Origin: JBBRMY01 sp038230595
Lineage (GTDB): Bacteria; Bacteroidota; Ignavibacteria; Tepidaquicellales; Tepidaquicellaceae
Length of the DNA stretch: 21,251 nt
Reading direction: 5' to 3'
NCBI GenBank assembly: GCA_038230595.1
Contig: JBBRMY010000027.1
Span: forward strand, 1-21,251
This document shows, piece after piece, positions 1-7,512 of this stretch. The first letter of the stretch is position 1; every line of letters starts with the position of its first letter. The translations under genes and the position numbers were made by a program. A model generated the notes under the pieces. That model had not been told where the DNA came from. It ran no database searches and saw nothing but the letters and a program-made list of their open reading frames with translations.

Positions 1-232
1 TGACTTTAAAAAACCGGCTTTCTTAAGAAGACAAATGGATTAAAATAATTACGAATTTTAAATTACGAATTACGATATGTGAATTATAAATTAATTCTTA
101 TAACGAATTATGATTTACCGTTTTCATATTAGAGTTTACAAAATTACTTATTGGGGAATAAGTATTATAAATTATTTATAATAGTTTAGTATAACTATAA
201 AAAATTTCATTTAATCTAAGATCAATTTTAAT
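1..232. other. AT-rich non-coding leader with short repeats and two hairpins
   Basis: No gene is seen here. The stretch is extremely AT-rich. The 11-mer AATTACGAATT occurs at 47-57 and 61-71, runs on into AATTACGAT at 68-76, and a variant AACGAATTA lies at 102-110. Two hairpins abut: 145-152 with 157-164 (8 bp, GGGG loop) and 164-171 with 175-182 (8 bp, 3-nt loop). It may hold the end of an upstream unit and the promoter of the phosphoesterase gene, but I cannot place a convincing promoter. Confidence 0.5.
47..110. repeat. short degenerate ATTACGAATT repeats
   Basis: Two exact copies of AATTACGAATT (47-57, 61-71), an overlapping partial copy (68-76) and a variant (102-110) are visible. The spacing is irregular, so this looks like low-complexity intergenic repeat sequence rather than an array with a defined unit. 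Function unknown. Confidence 0.45.
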
Positions 233-1591
233 TTGAGAATTAAGCTTTTAATTCTTATTGTATTACTTCCCTTTGGATCGAGCTCATCTTATTGTTCTGA
301 AGGAGTTCATTTAAGTGATATACATTTTGATCCTTATTATGATTCAGTGAAGGTTCAGAATATTCTTCATTCTGAACCAGAGAACTGGGCAAATATATTT
401 GAGTCTTCGGCGATAAAAGATATTGGAAATTACGGAAGTGAAACAAATTATAACCTTCTGAAAGATCTTATATCAGGGATCGGTAAAAATTCTCCGGACA
501 GCAGGTTTATTATGATAACAGGTGACTTGCTTGTTCACAGCTTTATACAAACCTATACAAAACTTTCCGGAATTGACAATAAAGATTCCATCTCAATATT
601 TGCATTAAGAACAATTAAATTTGTTACGGGTGAGTTAAGAAAAGCTTTTCCCGAAAAAAAGATCATATTTGCTTTAGGCAATAATGATTCAAACATTGGG
701 AATTATTCAGTAGATACGGGTGGAGATTATCTTGCAATGGTTTATGATCAAATTAAGTTCTTAAATAAAGATCAGAACCTCATCTTTAAGAATGATAGTG
801 AAAGTTACAGAAGGGGAGGATATTTCAGTGTAAGACTTAACGACAAAAGGAAAGTCCGGCTCATACTTCTTAATACAGTAATATTTTCAACCTATTTTAA
901 GGATTCAAGTCTTGATACAAATTCTTCAGCAGGAATGAAAGAATTAAAATGGCTTGACGGTGAATTAAGGTCAGCTTCAAAGAAGAAGGAAAAAGTCTGG
1001 ATAGCTTATCATATTGCTCCGGGAGTAGATGTTTATAAAACTATTAAAAGCACTGCATGTGATGTAAACAAGATCGTCACTCTCTGGAAAGATAATTTTA
1101 CGGATAAGTTTTTAGCAATTGAAAAGAAATATAAAAAAGTAATTGCCGGCAATTTTGCAGGACATTTCCATATGGACGATCTTAAGCTCATCATGGAAAA
1201 TGGAAAGCCCGCTTCATTCATTAAAATAGCACCTGCAATTTCTCCAGTCTATCTTAACAATCCGGGTTTTTGTGTTTATGATTATAATGAAAATAACGGT
1301 TCTTTAAATAACTATTCCGTTTTTTTCAGAGACCTGGTAAACCGCAGTTCTGAATGGCAGCTTGAATACAGCTTCAAGGAAAAGTTTAACCTCATTCCAA
1401 ATAAGTCAGGATTCAACACATACAAAAATCTCATTTCTGAGAATGTAGATGTCAGAAAGAATTACGTCGACTTCTATTCAGTAAGTAATATGGGAGTATC
1501 TAGCCTGATGCTTCCAGGCTACAAGCCTTTCATGTATGGCATATCAAATCTAACAAGACAGGATTTTTATAATGCAAACTGTGTCAAATAG
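233..1591 (+). CDS. exported acid-sphingomyelinase-like metallophosphoesterase
   Basis: This is a calcineurin-like dimetal phosphoesterase, probably acting outside the cytoplasm on phosphodiester or polyphosphate substrates; the substrate cannot be read from the sequence. Metal and catalytic motifs appear in order: SDIH (D29, H31), GD (D98), GNND (N151), YH (H260) and GHFH (H311, H313), so the active site looks complete. GNND instead of the commoner GNHD is seen in the acid sphingomyelinase/polyphosphatase-like branch. The start is TTG: an in-frame stop lies at 212-214, the next Met (about residue 94) is past the first metal motif, and the TTG start gives a hydrophobic signal peptide (residues 1 to about 22). 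A Cys at 21 has no good lipobox before it. The gene stands alone, with a palindromic repeat after it. Confidence 0.75.
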   Translation: MRIKLLILIVLLPFGSSSSYCSEGVHLSDIHFDPYYDSVKVQNILHSEPENWANIFESSAIKDIGNYGSETNYNLLKDLISGIGKNSPDSRFIMITGDLLVHSFIQTYTKLSGIDNKDSISIFALRTIKFVTGELRKAFPEKKIIFALGNNDSNIGNYSVDTGGDYLAMVYDQIKFLNKDQNLIFKNDSESYRRGGYFSVRLNDKRKVRLILLNTVIFSTYFKDSSLDTNSSAGMKELKWLDGELRSASKKKEKVWIAYHIAPGVDVYKTIKSTACDVNKIVTLWKDNFTDKFLAIEKKYKKVIAGNFAGHFHMDDLKLIMENGKPASFIKIAPAISPVYLNNPGFCVYDYNENNGSLNNYSVFFRDLVNRSSEWQLEYSFKEKFNLIPNKSGFNTYKNLISENVDVRKNYVDFYSVSNMGVSSLMLPGYKPFMYGISNLTRQDFYNANCVK

Positions 1592-1611
1592 AAAACATTC
1601 TGGTTAGAGGT

Positions 1612-1658
1612 GATCAATGGATTCCAGCTAAAAGCATGCTGGAATGACAAAGTTTTTT
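1612..1658. repeat. palindromic intergenic repeat, possible terminator
   Basis: An 8-bp perfect inverted repeat, ATTCCAGC (1621-1628) and GCTGGAAT (1638-1645), has a 9-nt loop and is followed by GACAAAG and six T (1653-1658). The pattern of a short GC-containing palindrome ending in GGAATGAC resembles the small dispersed intergenic palindromes common in many bacterial genomes, though only one copy is present here. It could also terminate transcription of the phosphoesterase gene, but the T-run starts 7 nt past the stem. Confidence 0.4.
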
Positions 1659-1777
1659 GATTTCAAATATGTAAATATACATACAAGATCTTCAAGTATC
1701 CCATTTCTCTGCACCTAAATTCATTTCTTTTCGTATCTATAATTATCATTTTTATTTACCGAAAAATTACCCTTTAT

Positions 1778-4700
1778 ATGAAAAAAATATTAATCTTATT
1801 TGTATTATTTGTAACTTCCATTGCATATTCACAAGATGAAGCTCTTTGGTTAAGATATCCAGCTATATCCCCTGATGGAAGCTCGATCGTGTTTTCTTAT
1901 AAAGGAGATATTTACAGAGTTCCTGCGTATGGCGGGCAAGGGATTCCGCTTACAATGAATGAAGCCCACGATTTCATGCCGGTTTGGTCACCTGACGGAA
2001 GAAAGATCGCTTTTGCCTCAGACAGAAACGGGAATTATGATGTTTATTTAATGCCTTCAACAGGTGGTACTGCTGACAGGCTTACATATTATTCTGCAAG
2101 CGATTATCCGTGCTGCTTCACTCCGGATGGAAATAATATTTTATTTTATTCTACAAGACCTGACCTTTACACAAGCTTAAGATTCACTGCTTCAAGACTC
2201 CCAGAATTATTTTCAGTTTCAACAACAGGCGGAACGGAAAAAATGATCATACCAGTAACAACTGAGGATGCATTCATAAATAAAGCAGGAAATAAAATTT
2301 ATTTTCATGACAATAAAGCTCCAGAGGATAAATGGAGAAAGCACCAAACTTCTGATGCTGCAAGAGATATCTGGGAATACAATAAAGATAACAATACTTA
2401 CAGAAAGCTGACAGATTATCCCGGTGAAGACAGAACACCAGTGTTAAGTCCTGATGAAAGATATATGTATTACCTTAGTGAAAGAAGCGGAAGCTTTAAT
2501 GTCTGGAAAATGGATCTTTCAAATCCAAATTCAAATGTTCAGATAACAAAATATGATAAAAACCCTGTAAGATTTCTTTCGATCTCAAACAGCGGAACAA
2601 TTTGCTTTACTTACAATGGAGAGATATATACAATGGACCCTTCCGGTTCTCCTGCTAAAATTAAAGTAAATATTTATTCAGACGACAGGTTCAGTCCTAC
2701 TCAAACTGAAATGCAATCAGGGGGCGCAACTGAAATGGATGTTTCACCTGACAGCAAGGAAGTCGCAGTTGTAATAAGAGGAGATATATTTGTGAGCTCA
2801 GTTGAAAGCGGAGTTACAAAAAGAATAACAAATACTCCCGGTATGGAAAGGTCTGTAACCTTTAGCCCTGATGGCAAATCAATTTTGTATGCTTCAGAAA
2901 GAAATAACATCTGGGGAATTTACAGAACGAGTATTGGAAGAAATAAAGATGAAGATAATTTTTTCAATTCCACACTTCTGAAAGAAGAGGCTGTATTAGT
3001 TAATGATAAAGATAATTTTGATCCTATATTTTCTCCCGATGGAAAAAAAATTGCATATCTGCAGGAAAGAACTGAAATAAAAGTTATGGATATTGATGGA
3101 GGAGATCAGTTTACTATTTCCCCGGCAGATAAAAATTATTCATATACAGACAATGATCTATGGTTTCAATGGTCTCCCGACAGCAAATGGCTTATCTTTG
3201 ATTATATGCCAAACAAGCAATGGCAGACACAGATCGGTCTTGCAGACGCAGAAGGAAAGCAGCCGGTAATTCAGCTTACTGCAACAGGATACAATAATTA
3301 TAATCAGAAGTGGGCGATGAAAGGAAAGGTAATGACTTACTTTTCTACTATGAACGGATTGCGTGCTCAAAATAATTTTGGCGGGCAGTCAGATGTATAT
3401 GCAATGTTCTTCAACAGAGAAGATTATGATGTTTTCAATCTCAACAAAGAAGAGTATGCTATCTGGAAAGAAAAAGAAGCTAAGAGAATAGAAGAAGAGA
3501 AAAAAAAGGAAGATGGAAATATTGACAAGAAGTCTGATATGCCTGACCTAAAATTTGATCTGAATAATATTGAATATAGAAAGATAAGGCTGACGACTTA
3601 TTCATCCGATATAGCTGATGCATTACTTTCAAATGACGGAGAGAAACTATATTACCTTAGCAGAGATGAAGCCGGCTATGATCTCTGGGTAAATAAGCTA
3701 CGCGATAAAGAAGTTAAAATGGTTGCTAAGCTTAATGCTCAGAACGGCAGCCTGGTAATGGATAAGTCCGGAAATAATATTTTCATGATATCTGATGGAA
3801 ATGTAATGAAAATAGAAACGAACAGTGGGGAAGTAAAAGGTGTACATTATAGCGCTGAAATAAGTCTTAACAGAATGGCTGAAAGAAAAGAAATGTTCGA
3901 TCACATGTGGAGAGAAGTTGTAAAGAAATTTTATGTAACTGATCTTCATGGTGTAGACTGGAATTATTATAAACAGAATTATGAAAAATTCCTTCCATAT
4001 ATTAATAATGACAGAGACTTCAGTGAAATGGGAAGCGAACTTTTAGGTGAGCTGAACGGATCTCATACGGGCTGCAAGTATGTTGGTCAAATGCGAAATG
4101 CTGATGCAACAGCGGCACTTGGCTTATTATATGATGAAAGCTATACCGGACCGGGAATGAAGATAGGAGAAGTACTTGATAACGGACCATTCTATAAGTC
4201 TTCATCAAAAGTTAAAGCAGGAACTGTTATTGAAAAGATTGAAGGAAATGAAATAAATTCTACTGATAACTTTTATAAATATCTGAACAGAAAAGCCGGA
4301 CAGTATATTCTTATTTCATTTTACAATGCTGATGATGATGTACGCTGGGATGAAAGAGTTAAGCCAATAACGCTTGGAGCGCAAAATGAATTGCTGTACC
4401 AAAGATGGACAAGCCTTGAAGAAAAATATGTTGATAAATATTCAAACGGAAGACTTGGTTATGTTCATATCCGGGCAATGAATGATCCGAGTATGAGAGT
4501 GCTTATTGATAAAGCTCTTGGTAAGTATATTGATAAGGAAGGTTTAGTTGTTGATACAAGATTTAATGGCGGCGGTAATTTACATGACCAGTTAGTAACA
4601 TTCTTATCAGGCAGAAGATATTTTACCTTTTTCCCTAGGGGAAGAGAAATTGGATTCGTAACGAGTCAAAGATGGACAAAGCCTTCTGATGTCATCGTTA

Positions 4701-4996
4701 ACGAAGGAAATTATTCGGATTCTCATTTATTTCCGGTTGCATATAGGGAAAACAGTGAAGGGAAAATTATTGGAATGCCGGTTCCCGGTACGGGAACTTC
4801 AGTCTGGTGGGAAAATCTTCAAAGCCCGAATTTATTGTTCGGAATTCCTGAAGTAGGGTATAAATTAAACAATGGAACACTAACTGAAAATCAGCAGCTT
4901 GAACCGGATATTAAAGTGTTTAATGATTTTAATCTGGTCTCAGTGGGTAAAGATCAACAGCTTGAGAAGGCTGTTGATGTTCTGTTGGGGAGATAG
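1778..4996 (+). CDS. secreted tricorn protease (peptidase S41 family)
   Basis: Tricorn is a large serine protease that trims peptides; archaeal forms work in the cytosol behind the proteasome. At 1072 residues this one matches the usual length (about 1070). Visible parts are a signal peptide (1 to about 19, likely cleavage after AYS), two beta-propeller regions with repeated SPDG-type blades (about 25-300 and 310-690), a charged Lys/Glu-rich linker (about 565-590), a C1 helical region, a PDZ domain (about 775-870) and the C-terminal S41 catalytic domain. The catalytic set is intact: S762-H763 (GSH), nucleophile S980 (NYSDS, after RFNGGG) and E1025 (IPEVG), corresponding to S745/H746, S965 and E1023 of the Thermoplasma enzyme. 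The signal peptide places it in the periplasm or outside. It is monocistronic, with a strong terminator downstream. Confidence 0.9.
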   Translation: MKKILILFVLFVTSIAYSQDEALWLRYPAISPDGSSIVFSYKGDIYRVPAYGGQGIPLTMNEAHDFMPVWSPDGRKIAFASDRNGNYDVYLMPSTGGTADRLTYYSASDYPCCFTPDGNNILFYSTRPDLYTSLRFTASRLPELFSVSTTGGTEKMIIPVTTEDAFINKAGNKIYFHDNKAPEDKWRKHQTSDAARDIWEYNKDNNTYRKLTDYPGEDRTPVLSPDERYMYYLSERSGSFNVWKMDLSNPNSNVQITKYDKNPVRFLSISNSGTICFTYNGEIYTMDPSGSPAKIKVNIYSDDRFSPTQTEMQSGGATEMDVSPDSKEVAVVIRGDIFVSSVESGVTKRITNTPGMERSVTFSPDGKSILYASERNNIWGIYRTSIGRNKDEDNFFNSTLLKEEAVLVNDKDNFDPIFSPDGKKIAYLQERTEIKVMDIDGGDQFTISPADKNYSYTDNDLWFQWSPDSKWLIFDYMPNKQWQTQIGLADAEGKQPVIQLTATGYNNYNQKWAMKGKVMTYFSTMNGLRAQNNFGGQSDVYAMFFNREDYDVFNLNKEEYAIWKEKEAKRIEEEKKKEDGNIDKKSDMPDLKFDLNNIEYRKIRLTTYSSDIADALLSNDGEKLYYLSRDEAGYDLWVNKLRDKEVKMVAKLNAQNGSLVMDKSGNNIFMISDGNVMKIETNSGEVKGVHYSAEISLNRMAERKEMFDHMWREVVKKFYVTDLHGVDWNYYKQNYEKFLPYINNDRDFSEMGSELLGELNGSHTGCKYVGQMRNADATAALGLLYDESYTGPGMKIGEVLDNGPFYKSSSKVKAGTVIEKIEGNEINSTDNFYKYLNRKAGQYILISFYNADDDVRWDERVKPITLGAQNELLYQRWTSLEEKYVDKYSNGRLGYVHIRAMNDPSMRVLIDKALGKYIDKEGLVVDTRFNGGGNLHDQLVTFLSGRRYFTFFPRGREIGFVTSQRWTKPSDVIVNEGNYSDSHLFPVAYRENSEGKIIGMPVPGTGTSVWWENLQSPNLLFGIPEVGYKLNNGTLTENQQLEPDIKVFNDFNLVSVGKDQQLEKAVDVLLGR

Positions 4997-5030
4997 TGTT
5001 TTCAATCATTTTTGAATTTCCTTCAGGTGG

Positions 5031-5073
5031 CCGTTGGTGCCGTTTCGATAAATTGAAACTAAAACACTAACGG
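5031..5073 (+). other. nested stem-loop ahead of the terminator
   Basis: CCGTTGGTG (5031-5039) pairs with CACTAACGG (5065-5073), 9 bp with one G-U. Inside it GTTTC (5042-5046) pairs with GAAAC (5055-5059). The element sits in the 3' end of the tricorn transcript, just before the terminator stem. It may stabilise the 3' end or be a remnant of a repeat; there is no further evidence of function. Confidence 0.35.
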
Positions 5074-5076
5074 AGG

Positions 5077-5124
5077 CTAAATAAAAAAGCCGTTCCGAGA
5101 AATCGGGACGGCTTTTTTATTTAG
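5077..5124. terminator. bidirectional intrinsic terminator, 22-bp stem
   Basis: Positions 5077-5098 pair with 5103-5124 through 22 consecutive positions, with a single G-U wobble (5094/5107) and a GAAA tetraloop. A six-A run on the left arm and a six-T run on the right arm (5113-5118) make it a terminator on both strands. It separates the tricorn gene from the convergent livKH unit. Confidence 0.9.
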
Positions 5125-5170
5125 GTTACGAAACTGGAAAAACTTAACCTTGTAAAATGACGCATAATGA

Positions 5171-5207
5171 AAAAAGCGACCTGACAGGGAAAATAACCTG
5201 TCAGGTC
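5171..5207 (-). terminator. intrinsic terminator of the livKH unit
   Basis: GACCTGACAGG (5178-5188) and CCTGTCAGGTC (5197-5207) form a perfect 11-bp stem with an 8-nt loop. Read on the minus strand it is followed by GC and a T-tract (complement of the A-run at 5171-5175). It lies just downstream of the livH stop codon. Confidence 0.85.
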
Positions 5208-5218
5208 AATAAATTATT

Positions 5219-6115
5219 TTAGACTTTTTCTATTTCTTTCTTACCCATTAAACCGGTTGGTTTAACGATTAGAATTATTATTAAAATTGCAAAAGCGATA
5301 GCGTCACGATAAGTTGGAGAAAGATAACCGACTGTAAAAGTTTCTACTATCCCAATTACCAATCCTCCTATAACGGCACCCGGGAAGTTACCAATACCGC
5401 CTAGAACAGCTGCTATGAATGCTTTTAAACCTGGTAGAATACCCATGAGCGGATCAATACTTGGATAATTGATCGCAAATAAAATTCCTGCTGCTGCAGC
5501 GAGTGATGAACCAATTATAAATGTAAAAGAGATAACTGTATTAATGTTTATTCCCATCAAAGATGCTGCAGTAAGATTATTCGATACAGCTCTAATAGCA
5601 GTTCCTATCTTTGTTTTAAGAACGATCAGGCTTAATAAATTCATCAGTACTAAAGCTGAAACAATTACAACTATTTGATTAGAGCCTAAAGTTGCTCCTA
5701 AAAAATTAATATTATAATTTTTTAATAAAGTTGGAAATGATTGAGGCGCTGCACCGAAAACCAGCTGTCCCGTATATTCCAGAAATAAGGAAACACCAAT
5801 TGCAGTGATTAGAACTGTTAGTTTTGAAGCGTTTCTCAAAGGCTTGTAAGCAAGCTTTTCAATAATGACCCCAATGGTTGAACATACTACCATAGAGAGA
5901 AGAAGAACTATGAGCGCGCTTGTAATGGATTCGGAATTAAATCCAAGCAAGCGGGATATATAGAGTCCGCTGAAAGCTCCAAGCATAAAAATATCACCAT
6001 GGGCAAAGTTAATGAATTTTAGAATTCCATAAACCATTGTATATCCAAGTGCAATAAGAGCGTATATGCTTCCGAGAGAAAGACCGTTTATTAATTGCTG
6101 TATAAATTCTGACAT
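5219..6115 (-). CDS. livH: branched-chain amino acid ABC transporter permease (LivH)
   Basis: This is an inner-membrane permease subunit of a high-affinity branched-chain amino acid (or amide/urea-like) ABC importer. At 298 residues it has the usual LivH length and is strongly hydrophobic, with several membrane helices. The N-terminal signature GLSLGSIYALIALGYTMVYG and the following INFAHGD are typical of LivH, as is the C-terminal AVLGGIGNFPGAVIGG. Its ATG overlaps the livK stop codon by one base (TAATG), implying coupled translation. LivH normally pairs with LivM and the ATPases LivG and LivF, none of which lies in this window. The unit ends at once in a terminator, so the partners must be encoded elsewhere. 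Substrate specificity is inferred from family only. Confidence 0.92.
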   Translation of the reverse strand: MSEFIQQLINGLSLGSIYALIALGYTMVYGILKFINFAHGDIFMLGAFSGLYISRLLGFNSESITSALIVLLLSMVVCSTIGVIIEKLAYKPLRNASKLTVLITAIGVSLFLEYTGQLVFGAAPQSFPTLLKNYNINFLGATLGSNQIVVIVSALVLMNLLSLIVLKTKIGTAIRAVSNNLTAASLMGININTVISFTFIIGSSLAAAAGILFAINYPSIDPLMGILPGLKAFIAAVLGGIGNFPGAVIGGLVIGIVETFTVGYLSPTYRDAIAFAILIIILIVKPTGLMGKKEIEKV

Positions 6116-7257
6116 TAAGGAGCGATAGTTTCTTTATATTTGAACTTGCCATCTTTAATCTGCAATATAACAGCAGGCTTTACAGCATTTCTTTGTTCAT
6201 TAATTGTAATCATTCCTGTAACTCCAGGGAAGTCTTTTGATTTTGCAAGTTCATCTCGGATCTTTTGACCTTCTGTTGAGTTCGCTCGTTTAATTGCGTC
6301 GAATAATAAAGCTGCTGCATCATAACCGAGAAATGCCATAGCATCAGGCTCAGATTTATATTTGTCTCTGTATTTTTTTAAGAAATCCTGAATTTTTGGT
6401 GAAGGATCTTCTGTTGAAACGTGTGTTGAAAAGAAACAACCTTCAAGTGCATCTTTTGCTTTTCCTTCAGTAAGTTTTTCAGATTCCCATCCATCACTTC
6501 CAAATAAAGGTATATTTAATCCAATCTCTCTTGCCTGAATTGCGATCAAACCAACTTCAGTAAAATATCCAGGAATGAAAACTGCGTCAGGATTTTTTGA
6601 TTTAATAGAAGTAAGCTGAGCTTTAAAATCTTTATCACCTTCAGAATATTTTTGTTCTTCAATTATTTCACCGCCCATTGAAGTAAAAGTTTTTATAAAA
6701 TTATCTGCAAGTCCTGTTGAATAAGCATTTTTCTGATCAATTAATACTGCAACCCTTTTTACTTTTAAAGAATTCATTGCAAACTTGCTCATTACAGTTG
6801 CCTGAAATGGATCAATAAAGCAAACTCTGAAAATATAATCTCCGATGTTAGTTACTTCAGGATTAGTTGAAGCGGGAGAAACCATTGGAATTTTATTTTG
6901 CTGACAAATAGGAGCGCCTGCCTTCGAATTAGAAGAAGCAACTTCACCTATAACTGCAATAACTTTATCTCTGTTAATAAGCTTTTGAACAACAGTCTGA
7001 GTTTCAGAAGGCTTGCCCTGATTATCTTCAGTTACGAGCTTTATCTGCTTTCCTAATAAACCACCTGCTTTATTAACATCTTCAACTGCAAGCTTAACGC
7101 CATTATCTGAACTAATACCAAAAGTAGCTTTACTTCCTGTTAGAGAAGCAAACTGACCAATAACTATTTCATTAGATGTGCCCGATTTATTGCATGAATA
7201 TAATGCAAGGGATGTGCAGAAAATAAATAAAATTACAATTCTGTTAAGAAATTTCAT
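6115..7257 (-). CDS. livK: branched-chain amino acid ABC transporter binding lipoprotein (LivK-like)
   Basis: This is the substrate-binding subunit (type I periplasmic binding fold, 380 residues) that would deliver ligand to the LivH-type permease encoded directly downstream. The N-terminus is a lipoprotein signal: a basic start, a hydrophobic core and the lipobox ALYSC, with the acylated Cys at 22. Mature-region hallmarks of the Leu/Ile/Val-binding family are IVIGQFASLTGSKATFG near the N-terminus, GVKLAVEDVNKAGGLLG, AVIGEVASSNSKAGAPICQ and IPMVSPASTNPEVT. The stop codon shares one base with the livH ATG. Ligand could be branched-chain amino acids, other amino acids or amides; the sequence does not decide. 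Confidence 0.92.
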   Translation of the reverse strand: MKFLNRIVILFIFCTSLALYSCNKSGTSNEIVIGQFASLTGSKATFGISSDNGVKLAVEDVNKAGGLLGKQIKLVTEDNQGKPSETQTVVQKLINRDKVIAVIGEVASSNSKAGAPICQQNKIPMVSPASTNPEVTNIGDYIFRVCFIDPFQATVMSKFAMNSLKVKRVAVLIDQKNAYSTGLADNFIKTFTSMGGEIIEEQKYSEGDKDFKAQLTSIKSKNPDAVFIPGYFTEVGLIAIQAREIGLNIPLFGSDGWESEKLTEGKAKDALEGCFFSTHVSTEDPSPKIQDFLKKYRDKYKSEPDAMAFLGYDAAALLFDAIKRANSTEGQKIRDELAKSKDFPGVTGMITINEQRNAVKPAVILQIKDGKFKYKETIAP

Positions 7258-7327
7258 TTTTTATAAATTTATATTGTTAAAAAATTCAGGTAAGATTATT
7301 TGAAAATACTTTAAATACTCAATAAAA

Positions 7328-7356
7328 ACAATAATATCTGATTTAAATATGTTCAA
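7328..7356 (-). promoter_or_regulatory. candidate sigma70-like promoter for livKH
   Basis: On the minus strand TTGAAC (7351-7356) is followed after exactly 17 nt by TATTGT (7328-7333), about 70 nt upstream of the livK ATG. The matches are partial and the region is AT-rich, so chance occurrence is quite possible. If the organism uses Bacteroidota-type promoters this assignment would be wrong. Confidence 0.22.
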
Positions 7357-7512
7357 TTTGAAAAAAAACTGTTTGTTTTATATCATAACCTACATTTTCA
7401 TAGGTAAATCATCACATATGACGGGGTATTTCAATTGATTTTCAAAAAGAATAGCGGTAATTTGTTGATATATTACTATTTATAAACATTTTGAACTGAT
7501 GGCTATCCAAAG

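Noticed and set aside
47..110. CRISPR array or regular tandem repeat
   Set aside because: The repeat unit is only about 11 nt, the copies overlap or are irregularly spaced, and there are no spacers of uniform length.
233..298. Lipoprotein signal on the phosphoesterase (Cys21)
   Set aside because: The residues before Cys21 (SSSY) do not form a lipobox; a plain Sec signal peptide fits better.
233..1591. Phosphoesterase as a degenerate, inactive enzyme because of GNND instead of GNHD
   Set aside because: GNND is usual in the acid-sphingomyelinase/polyphosphatase-like branch, and all other metal ligands are present.
7380..7440. Operator or CRP-like site in the divergent livK/glycosyltransferase gap
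   Set aside because: Short inverted repeats such as ACCTA/TAGGT and a CATATG are present, but none matches a known operator well or exceeds chance in this composition.
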